From Cervus elaphus (lineage: Eukaryota > Chordata > Mammalia > Artiodactyla > Cervidae), in assembly GCF_910594005.1 (NCBI RefSeq), contig NC_057827.1, positions 2,046,001-2,110,000 on the forward strand: a stretch of 64,000 bases of DNA, written 5' to 3'. A program made the position numbers and the translations under genes. Positions 34,188 to 45,320 of the stretch are shown piece after piece; position 1 is the first letter of the stretch; the number at the start of each line of letters is the position of its first letter. The notes below the pieces were generated by a model. That model saw only the letters and a list, made by a program, of their open reading frames with translations, was not told the DNA's origin and searched no databases.

Positions 34188-37100
34188 GTGTTCTTGGGGT
34201 TTCTCTGGAGTGCCATCAAGGAAATCAAGGCTCCTTTCATGTGTGATGTGCAACACGGAATTGCCCTGCACGCAGTGCAGGGGAATCGGGCCTCATCTCG
34301 CGGCGAGGGGGAAGTCTCATGGTTTTTCTCGAGTTGCGACGGGAACCTGGGGTATATTTTCGAGTTACGACGGGGATGGCCCTTCCACCCACGTGTTTGT
34401 TCAGCGGCATCAGGACTCCTGCCTAGTTGCGTGGGACAACTCTGGATTCTCCTCGAGGCTTGGCAGGGCAATTGGGACGCCTCTCCAGCTGAGGCGGGAG
34501 ACCAAGGGTCCCTTTCCCCGTGCCACAGGAGTCCTGGGACTCCCATCAAGTTTCACGAGGAGTCAGGCATCGTCTCCTTTGGAGGCACTGTTCGCCGCGT
34601 ACCTCTGGAGTTTTCAAAGGATGTGACGCCTCTGGTCGCGATGAGGTGGGGAACTAGGTCTTTCTCTGTGGTCTACACAGGTGATTCAGACATCCTTTCG
34701 TCTTGGGAGATGCAAGACGAGCCTGCATTCAAGTCACTGCAGGGATATCGGCCTTCTTTCGAGTCAGGGCATCGCGGTGTCCATTCCACTTGAGGCCGCA
34801 AACTCAGGGTCCCTCTCACATACCTAGAGCTGAGAGAAGCCTCCTCTTGAGGTGCTTGTGGTAAGGTGTTTTCCTCTGGAGTCGAAGCCAGGGACTAACC
34901 TCTCATCTCGAGTTGATTTTTGGTCCACGGAGCTCTTTCGTGTTGCTACAGTAACCTCAGGATCCCTCTAGCCTTGAAACAGTGTTCCTGGGGTTTCACT
35001 GGAGTGCCATCAAGGAAATCAAGGCGCCTTTCATGTGTGATGTGCAACACGGAATTGCTCTGCACGCAGTGCAGGGGAATCGGGCCTCATCTTGCGGCAA
35101 GGGTGAAGTCTCATGGATTTTCTCGAGTTGCGGCGGGAACCTGGGGTATATTCTCGAGTTACGACGGGGATGGCCCTTCCACACACGTGTTTGTTCAGCG
35201 ACGTCAGGACTCCTGCATAGTTGCGAGGGACAACTCGGGATTCTCCTCGAGGCTTGGCAGGGCAATTGGGACGCCTCTCCAGCTGAGGCGGGAGACCAAG
35301 TGTCCCTTTCCACGTGCCACAGGAATCCTGGGACTCCTATCAATTTTCAGGAGGAGTCAGGCATCGTCTCCTTTGGAGGCACTGATCTCCGCGTACCTCT
35401 GGAGTTTTCAAAGGATGTGAGGCCTCCGGTCGCCATGAGGTGGGGAACTAGGTCTTTCTCTGTGGTCTCCACATGGGATTCAGACATCCTTTCATTTTGG
35501 GAGATGCAAGACGAGCCTGCATTCAATTCACTGCAGGGATATCCGGCCTAATTTCGCTTCAGTGCATCGCAGTGTCCATTCCACTTGAGGCCGCAAACTC
35601 AGGGTCCCTCTCACATAGCTAGAGCTGAGAGAAGCCTCCTCTTGAGGTGCTTGTGGTAAGGTGGTATTCCTCTGGAATCGAAGCCAGGGACTAACCTCTC
35701 ATCTCGAGTTGATTTTTGGTCCACGGATCTCTTTCGTGTGGCTACAGTGACCTCAGGATCCCTCTAGCCTTGAAACAGTGTTCTTGGGGTTTCTCTGGAG
35801 TGCCATCAAGGAAATCAAGGCTCCTTTCATGTGTGATGTGCAACACGGAATTGCTCTGCACGCAGTGCAGGGGAATCGGGCCTCATCTCACGGTGAGGGG
35901 GAAGTCTCATGGTTTTTCTCGAGTTGCGACGGGAACCTGGGGTATATTTTCGAATTACGACGGGGATGGCCCTTCCACCCACGTGTTTGTTCAGCGACGT
36001 CAGGACTCCTGCCTAGTTGCGAGGGACAACTCGGGATTCTCCTCGAGGCTTGGCAGGGCAATTGGGACGCCTCTCCAGCTGAGGAGGCAGACCAAGGGTC
36101 CCTTTCCCCGTGCCACAGGAATCCTGGGACTCCTATCAAGTTTCACGAGGAGTCAGGCATCGTCTCCTTTGGAGGCACTGATCTAAGCGTATCTCTGGAG
36201 TTTTCAAAGGATGGGAGGCCTCCGGTCGCGATGAGGTGGGGAACTAAGTCTTTCTCTGTGGTCTACACAGGTGATTCAGACATCCTTTCGTCTTGGGAGA
36301 TGCAAGACGAGCCTGCATTCAAGTCACTGCAGGGATATCCGGCCTTATTTCGAGTCAGGGCATCGCGGTGTCCATTCCACTTGATGCCGCAAACACAGGG
36401 TCCCTCTCACATACCTAGAGCTGAGAGAAGCCTCCTCTTGAGGTGCTTCTGGTAAGGTGTTTTCCTCTGGAGTCGAAGCCAGGGACTAACCTCTCATCTC
36501 GAGTTGATTTTTGGTCCACGGAGCTCTTTCGTGTTGCTACAGTAACCTCAGGATCCCTCTAGCCTTGAAACAGTGTTCCTGGGGTTTCACTGGAGTGCCA
36601 TCAAGGAAATCAAGGCGCCTTTCATGTGTGATGTGCAACACGGAATTGCTCTGCACGCAATGCAGGGGAATCGGGCCTCATCTTGCGGCAAGGGGGAAGT
36701 CTCATGGATTTTCTCGAGTTGCGCCGGGAACCTGGGGTATATTCTCGAGTTCCGACGGGGATGGCCCTTCCACCCACGTGTTTGTTCAGCGACGTCAGGA
36801 CTCCTGCCTAGTTGCGAGGGACAACTCGGGATTCTCCTCGAGGCTTGGCAGGGCAATTGGGACGCCTCTCCAGCTGAGGCGGGAGACCAAGGGTCCCTTT
36901 CCACGTGCCACAGGAATCCTGGGACTCCTATCAAGTTTCACGAGGAGTCAGGCATCGTCTCCTTTGGAGGCACTGATCTCCGCGTACCTCTGGATTTTTC
37001 AAAGGATGTGAGGCCTCCGGTCGCGATGAGGTGGGGAACTAGGTATTTCTCTGTGATCTCCACAGGGGTTTCAGACATCCTTTCGTCTTGGGAGATGCAA

Positions 37101-37368
37101 GACGAGCCTGCATTCAAGTCACTGCAGGGATATCCGGCCTTATATCGAGTCAGGGCATCGAGGTGTCCATTCTAATTGAGGCTGCAAAATCAGGGTCCCT
37201 CTCACATACCTAGAGCTGGGAGAAGCCTGCTCCTGTGGTGCTTGTGGTAAGGTGGTATTCCTCTGGAGTCGAAGCCAGGGACTAACCTCTCATCTCGAGT
37301 TGATTTTTTGTCCACGGAGATCTTTCTTGTTGCTGCAGTGACCTCAGGATCCCTCTAGCCTTGAAACA
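34188..37368. repeat. Four-unit higher-order repeat, copy 2 (U44-U47, 3,181 bp)
   Basis: Unit starts: 34188, 34982, 35778, 36573. A-B-C-D signatures are as in copy 1. Private features are CACTGTTCGCCGCG in U44, where copies 1 and 3 have CACTGATCTCCGCG, and GATCTAAGCG in U46. The D unit (U47) is only D-type in its first ~310 bp. From about 36885 it becomes the U18 type, which runs on into the next unit and is listed separately. Confidence 0.88.
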
Positions 37369-37545
37369 GTGTTCTTGGGGTTTCTCTGGAGTGCCATCAA
37401 GGAAATCAAGGCTCCTTTCATGTGTGATGTGCAACACGGAATTGCTCTGCACGCAGTGCAGGGGAATCAGGCCTCATTTTGCAGCGAGGGGGAAGTCTCA
37501 TGGTTTTTCTCGAGTTACGACGGGAACCTGGGGTATATTCTCGAG
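36885..37545. repeat. Conversion-like tract of U18b-U19a type inside the four-unit repeats
   Basis: Within otherwise regular copies 2 and 3, this ~660 bp matches 13820-14480 at an offset of 23,065 bp. Shared markers: GGTATTTCTCTGTGATC, CACAGGGGTTTCAG, TTATATCGAGTC, TCTAATTGAGG, GGGAGAAGCCTGCTCCTG, GATTTTTTGTCC, GAGATCTTTCTTG, GCTGCAGTGACC, AATCAGGCCTCATTTTGC and CTCGAGTTACGACGGGAAC. Sister units U36 and U51 (left half) and U33 and U44 (right half) lack them. A few private differences exist: CTGGATTTTTC near 36991, and GGGGGAAG against GGGGCAAG near 37492. Direction of transfer is not shown by the sequence. Confidence 0.82.
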
Positions 37546-40500
37546 TTACGACGGGGATGGCCCTTCCACCCACGTGTTTGTTCAGCGGCATCAGGACTCC
37601 TGCTTAGTTGCGTGGGACAACTCTGGATTCTCCTCGAGGCTTGGCAGGGCAATTGGGACGCCTCTCCAGCTGAGGCGGGAGAGCAAGGGTCCCTTTCCCC
37701 GTGCCACAGGAGTCCTGGGACTCCCATCAAGTTTCACGAGGAGTCAGGAATCGTCTCCTTTGGAGGCACTGATCTCCGCGTACCTCTGGAGTTTTCAAAG
37801 GATGTGAGGCCTCTGGTCGCGATGAGGTGGGGAACTAGGTCTTTCTCTGTGGTCTACACAGGTGATTCAGACATCCTTTCGTCTTGGGAGATGCAAGACG
37901 AGCCTGCATTCAAGTCACTGCAGGGATATCGGCCTTCTTTCGAGTCAGGGCATCATGGTGTCCATTCCACTTGAGGCCGCAAACTCAGGGTCCCTCTCAC
38001 ATACCTAGAGCTGAGAGAAGCCTCCTCTTGAGGTGCTTGTGGTAAGGTGTTTTCCTCTGGAGTCGAAGCCAGGGACTAACCTCTCATCTCGAGTTGATTT
38101 TTGGTCCACGGAGCTCTTTCGTGTTGCTACAGTAACCTCAGGATCCCTCTAGCCTTGAAACAGTGTTCCTGGGGTTTCACTGGAGTGCCATCAAGGAAAT
38201 CAAGGCGCCTTTCATGTGTGATGTGCAACACGGAATTGCTCTGCACGCAGTGCAGGGGAATCGGGCCTCATCTTGCGGCAAGGGTGAAGTCTCATGGATT
38301 TTCTCGAGTTGCGGCGGGAACCTGGGGTATATTCTCGAGTTACGACGGGGATGGCCCTTCCACACACGTGTTTGTTCAGCGACGTCAGGACTCCTGCCTA
38401 GTTGCGAGGGACAACTCGGGATTCTCCTCGAGGCTTGGCAGGGCAATTGGGACGCCTCTCCAGCTGAGGCGGGAGACCAAGTGTCCCTTTCCACGTGCCA
38501 CAGGAATCCTGGGACTCCTATCAATTTTCAGGAGGAGTCAGGCATCGTCTCCTTTGGAGGCACTGATCTCCGCGTACCTCTGGAGTTTTCAAAGGATGTG
38601 AGGCCTCCGGTCGCCATGAGGTGGGGAACTAGGTCTTTCTCTGTGGTCTCCACATGGGATTCAGACATCCTTTCATTTTGGGAGATGCAAGACGAGCCTG
38701 CATTCAATTCACTGCAGGGATATCCGGCCTAATTTCGCTTCAGTGCATCGCAGTGTCCATTCCACTTGAGGCCGCAAACTCAGGGTCCCTCTCACATAGC
38801 TAGAGCTGAGAGAAGCCTCCTCTTGAGGTGCTTGTGGTAAGGTGGTATTCCTCTGGAATCGAAGCCAGGGACTAACCTCTCATCTCGAGTTGATTTTTGG
38901 TCCAAGGATCTCTTTCGTGTGGCTACAGTGACCTCAGGATCCCTCTAGCCTTGAAACAGTGTTCTTGGGGTTTCTCTGGAGTGCCATCAAGGAAATCAAG
39001 GCTCCTTTCATGTGTGATGTGCAACACGGAATTGCTCTGCACGCAGTGCAGGGGAATCGGGCCTCATCTCACGGTGAGGGGGAAGTCTCATGGTTTTTCT
39101 CGAGTTGCGACGGGAACCTGGGGTATATTTTCGAATTACGACGGGGATGGCCCTTCCACCCACGTGTTTGTTCAGCGACGTCAGGACTCCTGCCTAGTTG
39201 CGAGGGACAACTCGGGATTCTCCTCGAGGCTTGGCAGGGCAATTGGGACGCCTCTCCAGCTGAGGAGGCAGACCAAGGGTCCCTTTCCCCGTGCCACAGG
39301 AATCCTGGGACTCCTATCAAGTTTCACGAGGAGTCAGGCATCGTCTCCTTTGGAGGCACTGATCTCCGCGTATCTCTGGAGTTTTCAAAGGATGTGAGGC
39401 CTCCGGTCGCGATGAGGTGGGGAACTAGGTCTTTCTCTGTGGTCTACACAGGTGATTCAGACATCCTTTCGTCTTGGAAGATGCAAGACGAGCCTGCATT
39501 CAAGTCACTGCAGGGATATCCGGCCTTATTTCGAGTCAGGGCATCGCGGTGTCCATTCCACTTGATGCCGCAAACACAGGGTCCCTCTCACATACCTAGA
39601 GCTGAGAGAAGCCTTCTCTTGAGGTGCTTCTGGTAAGGTGTTTTCCTCTGGATTCGAAGCCAGGGACTAACCTCTCATCTCGAGTTGATTTTTGGTCCAC
39701 GGAGCTCTTTCGTGTTGCTACAGTAACCTCAGGATCCCTCTAGCCTTGAAACAGTGTTCCTGGGGTTTCACTGGAGTGCCATCAAGGAAATCAAGGCGCC
39801 TTTCATGTGTGATGTGCAACACGGAATTGCTCTGCACGCAATGCAGGGGAATCGGGCCTCATCTTGCGGCAAGGGGGAAGTCTCATGGATTTTCTCGAGT
39901 TGCGCCGGGAACCTGGGGTATATTCTCGAGTTCCGACGGGGATGGCCCTTCCACCCACGTGTTTGTTCAGCGACGTCAGGACTCCTGCCTAGTTGCGAGG
40001 GACAACTCGGGATTCTCCTCGAGGCTTGGCAGGGCAATTGGGACGCCTCTCCAGCTGAGGCGGGAGACCAAGTGTCCCTTTCCACGTGCCACAGAAATCC
40101 TGGGACTCCTATCAAGTTTCACGAGGAGTCAGGCATCGTCTCCTTTGGAGGCACTGATCTCCGCGTACCTCTGGAGTTTTCAAAGGACGTGCGGCCTCCG
40201 GTCGCCATGAGGTGGGGATCTAGGTCTTTTTCTGTGGTCTCCACAGGGGATTCAGACATCCTTTCATCTTGGGAGATGCAAGACGAGCTTGCATTCAAGT
40301 CACTGCAGGGATATCCGGCGTTATTTCAAGTCAGGGCATCGCGGTGTCCATTCCACTTGAGGCCGCAAAATCAGGGTCCCTCTCACATACCTAGAGCTGA
40401 GAGAAGCCTCCTCTTGAGGTGCTTGTGGTAAGGTGGTATTCCTCTGGAGTCGAAGCCTGGGACTAACCTCTCATCTCGAGTTGATTTTTGGTCCATGGAA

Positions 40501-40549
40501 CTCTTTCGTGTTGCAACAGTGACCTCAGGATCCCTCTAGCCTTGAAACA
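37369..40549. repeat. Four-unit higher-order repeat, copy 3 (U48-U51, 3,181 bp)
   Basis: Unit starts: 37369, 38163, 38959, 39754; every unit lies exactly 3,181 bp after its copy-2 partner. The first ~180 bp of U48 belong to the foreign U19-type tract; A-type sequence resumes near 37560 (CAGCGGCATCAGG, GCGTGGGACAAC). U49 and U50 are nearly identical to U45 and U46. U51 keeps the full D type with AAGTGTCCC, CACAGAAATCC and GGACGTGCGGCC, as in U36. It is followed by the six-unit block, as copy 1 is and copy 2 is not. Confidence 0.88.
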
Positions 40550-43500
40550 GTGTTCTTGTTGTTTCTCTGGAGTGCCATCAAGGAAATCAAGGCTCCTTTC
40601 ATGTGTGATGTGCAACACGGTATTGCTCTGCACGCAGTGCAGGGGAATCGGGCCTCATCTCGCGGCGAGGGGGAAGTCTCATGGTTTTTCTCGAGTTGCG
40701 GTGGTAACCTGGGGTATATTCTCGAGTTAAGACGGGGATAGCCCTTCCAGCCATGTGTTTGTTCAGCGACGTCAGGACTCCTGCTTAGTTGCGAGGGACA
40801 ACTCGGGATTCTCCTCGAGGCTTGGCAGGGCAATTGGGACGCCTCTCCAGCTGAGGCGGGAAACCAAGGGTCCCTTTCCACGTGCCACAGGAATCCTGGG
40901 ACTCCTATCAAGTTTCAGGAGAAGTCAGGCATCGTCTTCTTTGGAGGCACTGATCTCCGCGTATCTCTGGAGTTTTCAAAGGATGTGAGGCCTCCGGTCG
41001 CGAGGAGGTGGCGATCTAGGTCTTTTTCTGTGGTCTCCACAGGGGATTCAGACATCCTTTCATCTTGCGAGATGCAAGACTAGCCTGCATTCAAGTCACT
41101 GCAGGGATATCCGGCCTTCTTTCGAGTCAGGGCATCGCGGTGTCCATTCCACTTGAGGCCGCAAACTCAGGGTCCCTCTCACATACCTAGAGCTGAGAGA
41201 AGCTTCCTCTTGAAGTGCTTGTGGTAAGGTGGTTTCCTCTGGAGTCGAAGCCAGGGACTAACCTCTCATCTCGAGTTGATTTTTGGTCCACGGAGCTCTT
41301 TCGTGTTGCTACAGTAACCTCAGGATCCCTCTGGCTTTGAAACAGTGTTCCTGGGTTTCACGGGAGTGCCATCAAGGAAATCAAGGCGCCTTTCATGTGT
41401 GATGTGCAACACGGAATTGCTCTGCATGCAGTGCAGGGGAATCGGGCCTCATCTCGCGGCGAGGGGGAAGTCTCATGGTTTTTCTCGAGTTGCGGCGGGA
41501 ACCTGGGGTATATTCTCGAGTTACGACGGGGATGGCACTTCCATCCACGTTTTTCTTCAGCGACGTCAAGATTCCTGCCTAGTTGCGAGGGACAACTCTG
41601 GATTCTCCTCGAGGCTTGGCAGGGCAATTGGGACGCCTCTCGAGCTGAGGCGGGAGACCAAGGGTCCCTTTCCACGTGCCACAGGAATCCTGGGACTCCT
41701 ATCAAGTTTCACGAGGAGTCAGGCATCGTCTCCTTTGGAGGCACTGATCTCCGCGTACCTCTGGAGTTTTCAAAGGATGTGAGGCCTCCGGTTGCGATGA
41801 GGTGAGGAACTAGGTCTTTCTCTGTGGTCTCCACAGGGGATTCAGACATCCTTTCATCTTGGGAGATGTAAGACGAGCCTGCATTCAAGTCACTGCAGGG
41901 ATATCCGGCCTTATTTCGCGTCATGTCATCGCAGTGTCCATTCCACTTGAGGCCGCAAAATCAGGGTCCCTCTCACATACCTAGAGCTGAGAGAAGCCTC
42001 CTCTTGAGGTGCTTGTGGTAAGGTGGTATTCCTCTGAGTCGAAGCCAGGGACTAACCTCTCATCTCGAGTTGATTTTTGGTCCACGGATCTCTTTTGAGT
42101 TGCTACAGTGACCTCAGGATCCCTCTAGCCTGGAAACAGTGTTCTTGGGGTTTCTCTGGAGTGCCATCAAGGAAATCAAGGCTCCTTTCATGTGTGATGT
42201 GCAACACGGAATTGCTCTGCACGCAGTGCAGGGGAATCGGGCCTCATCTCGCGGCGAGGGGGAAGTCTCATGGTTTTTCTCGAGTTGCGGCGGGAACCTG
42301 GGGTATATTATCGAGTTACGACGGGGATGGCCCTTCCACCCACGTGTTTGTTCAGCGACGTCAGGACTCCTGCCTAGTTGCGAGGGACAACTCAGGATTC
42401 TCCTCGAGGCTTGGCAGGGCAATTGGGACGCCTCTCCAGCTGAGGCGGGAGACCAAGTGTCCCTTTCCACGTGCCACAGGAATCCTGGGACTCCTATCAA
42501 GTTTCACGAGGAGTCAGGCATCGTCTCCTTTGGAGGCACTGATCTCCGCGTACCTCTGGAGTTTTCAAAGGATGTGAGGCCTCCGGTAGCCATGAGGTGG
42601 GGAAATCGGTCTTTTTCTGTGGTCTCCACATGGGATTCGGACATCCTTTCATCTTGGGAGATGCAAGACGAGCCTGCATTCATGTCACTGCAGGGATATT
42701 CGGCGTTATTTCAAGTCAGAGCATCGCGGTGTCCATTCCACTTGAGGCCGCAAAATCAGGGTCCCTCTCACATACCTAGAGCTGAGAGAAGCCTCCTCTT
42801 GAGGTGCTTGTGGTAAGGTGGTATTCCTCTGGAGTCGAAGCCAGGGACTAACCTCTCATCTCGAGTTGATTTTTGGTCCACGGATCTCTTTCGTGTTGCT
42901 ACAGTGACCTCAGGATCCCTTTAGCCTTGAAACAGTGTTCTTGGGGTTTCTGTGGAGTGCCATCAAGGAAATCAAGGCTCCTTTCATGTGTGATGTGCAA
43001 CACGGAATTGCTCTGCACGCAGTGCAGGGGAATCGGGCCTCATCTCGCGGCGAGGGGGAAGTCTCATGGTTTTTCTCGAGTTGCGGCAGGAACCTGGGGT
43101 ATATTCTAGAGTTACGACGGGGATGGCCCTTCCACCCACGTGTTTGTGCAGCGACGTCAGGACTCCTCCCTAGTTGCGAGGGACAACTCGGGATTCTCCT
43201 CGAGGCTTGCCAGGGCAATTGGGACGCCTCTCCAGCTGAGACAGGAGACCAAGGGTCCCTTTCCACGTTCCACAGGAATCCTGGGACTCCTATAAAGTTT
43301 CACGAGGAATCAGGCATCGTCTCATTTGGAGGCACTGATCTCCGCGTACCTCTGGAGTTTTCAAAGGATGTGAGGCCTCCGGTCGCGATGAGGTGGGGAA
43401 CTAGGTCTTTCTCTGTGGTCTCCACAGGGGATTCAGACATCCTTTCGTCTTGGGAGATGCAAGACGAGCCTGCATTCAAGTCACTGCAGGGATATCCGGC

Positions 43501-45320
43501 CTTATTTCGAGTCAGGGCATCGCGGTGTCCATTCCACTTGAGGCCGCAAGCTCAGGGTCCCTCTCACATACCTAGAGCTAAGAGAAGCCTCCTCTTGAGG
43601 TGCTTGTGGTAAGGTGGTATTCCTCTGGAGTCGAAGCCAGGGACTAACCTCTCATCTCGAGTTGATTTTTGGTCCACGGAGCTCTTTCGTGTTGCTACAG
43701 TGACCTCAGGATCTCTCTAGCCTGGAAACAGTGTTCTTGGGGTTTCTCTACAGTGCCACTAAGGAAATCAAGGCTCCTTTCATGTGTGATGTGCAACACG
43801 GAATTGCTCTGCATGCAGTGCAGAAGAATCGAGCCTCATCTCGCGGCGAGGGGGAAGTCTCATGGTTTTTCTTGAGTTGCGGCGGGAACCTCGGGTATAT
43901 TCTAGAGTCGACGGGGATGGCCCTTCCATCCACGTGTTTCTTCAGCGACGTCAGGACTCTTTCCTAGTTCCGAGGGACAACTCGGGATTCTCCTCGAGGC
44001 TTGGCAGGGCAATTGGGACGCCTCTCCAGCTGAGGCGGGAGACCAAGGGTCCCTTTCCACGTGCCACAGGAATCCTGGGACTCCTATCAAGTTTCACGAG
44101 GTGTCAGGCATCGTCTCCTTTGGAGGCACTGATCTCCGCGAACCTCTGAAGTTTTCAAAGGATGTGAGGCCTCCGGTCGCGATGAGGTGGGGGACTAGGT
44201 CTTTCTCTGTGGTCTCCACAGGGGATTCAGACATCCTTTCGTCTTGGGAGATGTAAGACGAGCCTGCATTCAAGTCACTGCAGGGATATGCGGCCTTATT
44301 TCGAGTCAGGGCATCGCGGTGTCCATTCCACTTGAAGCCGCAAACTCAGGGTCCCTCTCACATACCTAGAGCTGAGAGAAGCCTCCTCTTGAGGTGCTTG
44401 TGGTAAGGTGGTATTCCTCTGGAGTCGAAGCCAGGGACTAACCGCTCATCTTGGATTGATTTTTCGTCCACGAAGCTCTTTCGTGTTGCTACATTGACTT
44501 CAGGATCCCTCGAGCCTTGAAACAGTGTTCTTGGGTTTTCTGTGGAGTGCCATCAAGGAAATCAAGGCTCCTTTCATGTGTGATGTGCAACACGGAATTG
44601 CTCTGCACGCAGTGCAGGGGAATCGGGCCTCATCTCGCGGCGAGTGGAAAGTCTCATGGTTTTTCTCGAGTTGCGGCGGGAACCTCGGGTATATTCTCGA
44701 GTTACGACGGGGATTGCCCTTCCACCCACGTGTTTGTTCAGCGATGTCAAGACTCCTGCCTAGTTGCGAGGGACAACTCGGGATTCTCCTCGAGGCTTGG
44801 CAGGGCAATTGGGACGCCTCTCCAGCTGAGGCGGGAGACCAAGGGTCCCTTTCCACGTGCCACAGGAATCCTGGGACTCCTATCAAGTTTCACGAGGAGT
44901 CAGGCATCGTCTCCTTTGGAGGCACTGTTCGCCGCGTACCTCTGGAGTTTTCAAAGAATGTGAGGCCTCCGGTCGCGAAGAGGTGGGGAACTAGGTCTTT
45001 CTCTGTGGTCTCCATAGGGGATTCAGACATCCTTTCTACTTGGGAGATGCAAGACGAGCCTGCAATCAAGTCACTGCAGGAATATCCGGCCTTATTTCGA
45101 GTCAGGGCATCGCGGTTTCCATTCGACTTGAGGCTGCAAACTCAGGGTCCCTCTCACATACCTGGAGCTGAGAGAAGCCTCCACTTGAGGTGCTTGTGGT
45201 AAGGTGGTATTTCTCTGGAGTCGAAGCCAGGGACTAACCCCTCATCTCGAGTTGATTTTTGGTCCACGGAGCTCTTTCGTGTGGCTACAGTGACCTCAGG
45301 ATCCCTCTATCCTGGAAACA
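40550..45320. repeat. Six-unit block, copy 2 (U52-U57)
   Basis: Unit starts: 40550, 41345, 42139, 42935, 43731, 44525. Unit for unit it follows U37-U42 at 11,930 bp (11,928 bp after a two-base loss in U56). Differences are sparse, for example GACTCCTGC against GACACCTGC in U52. Two departures are larger: an internal tract in U56 (43812-43975), and the second half of U57 from about 44775-44835, which leaves the U42 pattern and becomes the U61 type (ACTGTTCGCCGCG, GCGAAGAGGTGG, CCATAGGGGATTC, CTACTTGGGAG, TTTCCATTCGAC). Confidence 0.88.
43812..43975. repeat. Short conversion-like tract in U56
   Basis: U56 and U41 are copies at 11,930 bp and share even rare variants on both sides (TCTACAGTGCCACTAAGG before; GCGAACCTCTGAAG and CTTGAAGCCGC after). 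Over this ~160 bp they differ densely. U56 has GCATGCAGTGCAGAAG, AATCGAGCC, GTTTCTTCAGCG and AGTTCCGAGGG, close to U1, U59 and U64, where U41 has GCACGCAGTGCAGGGG, AATCGGGCC and AGTTGCGAGGG. U56 also has GAGTCGACGGGG, a two-base loss from GAGTTACGACGGGG. This fits a short patch copied from a U59-type unit. Confidence 0.78.

Noticed and set aside
25440..45320. Assembly artefact producing the higher-order repeat copies
   Set aside because: Copies carry private substitutions, different tracts (36885-37545, 43812-43975) and different junction units, which a simple collapse or stutter would not give. It cannot be fully excluded without read support.
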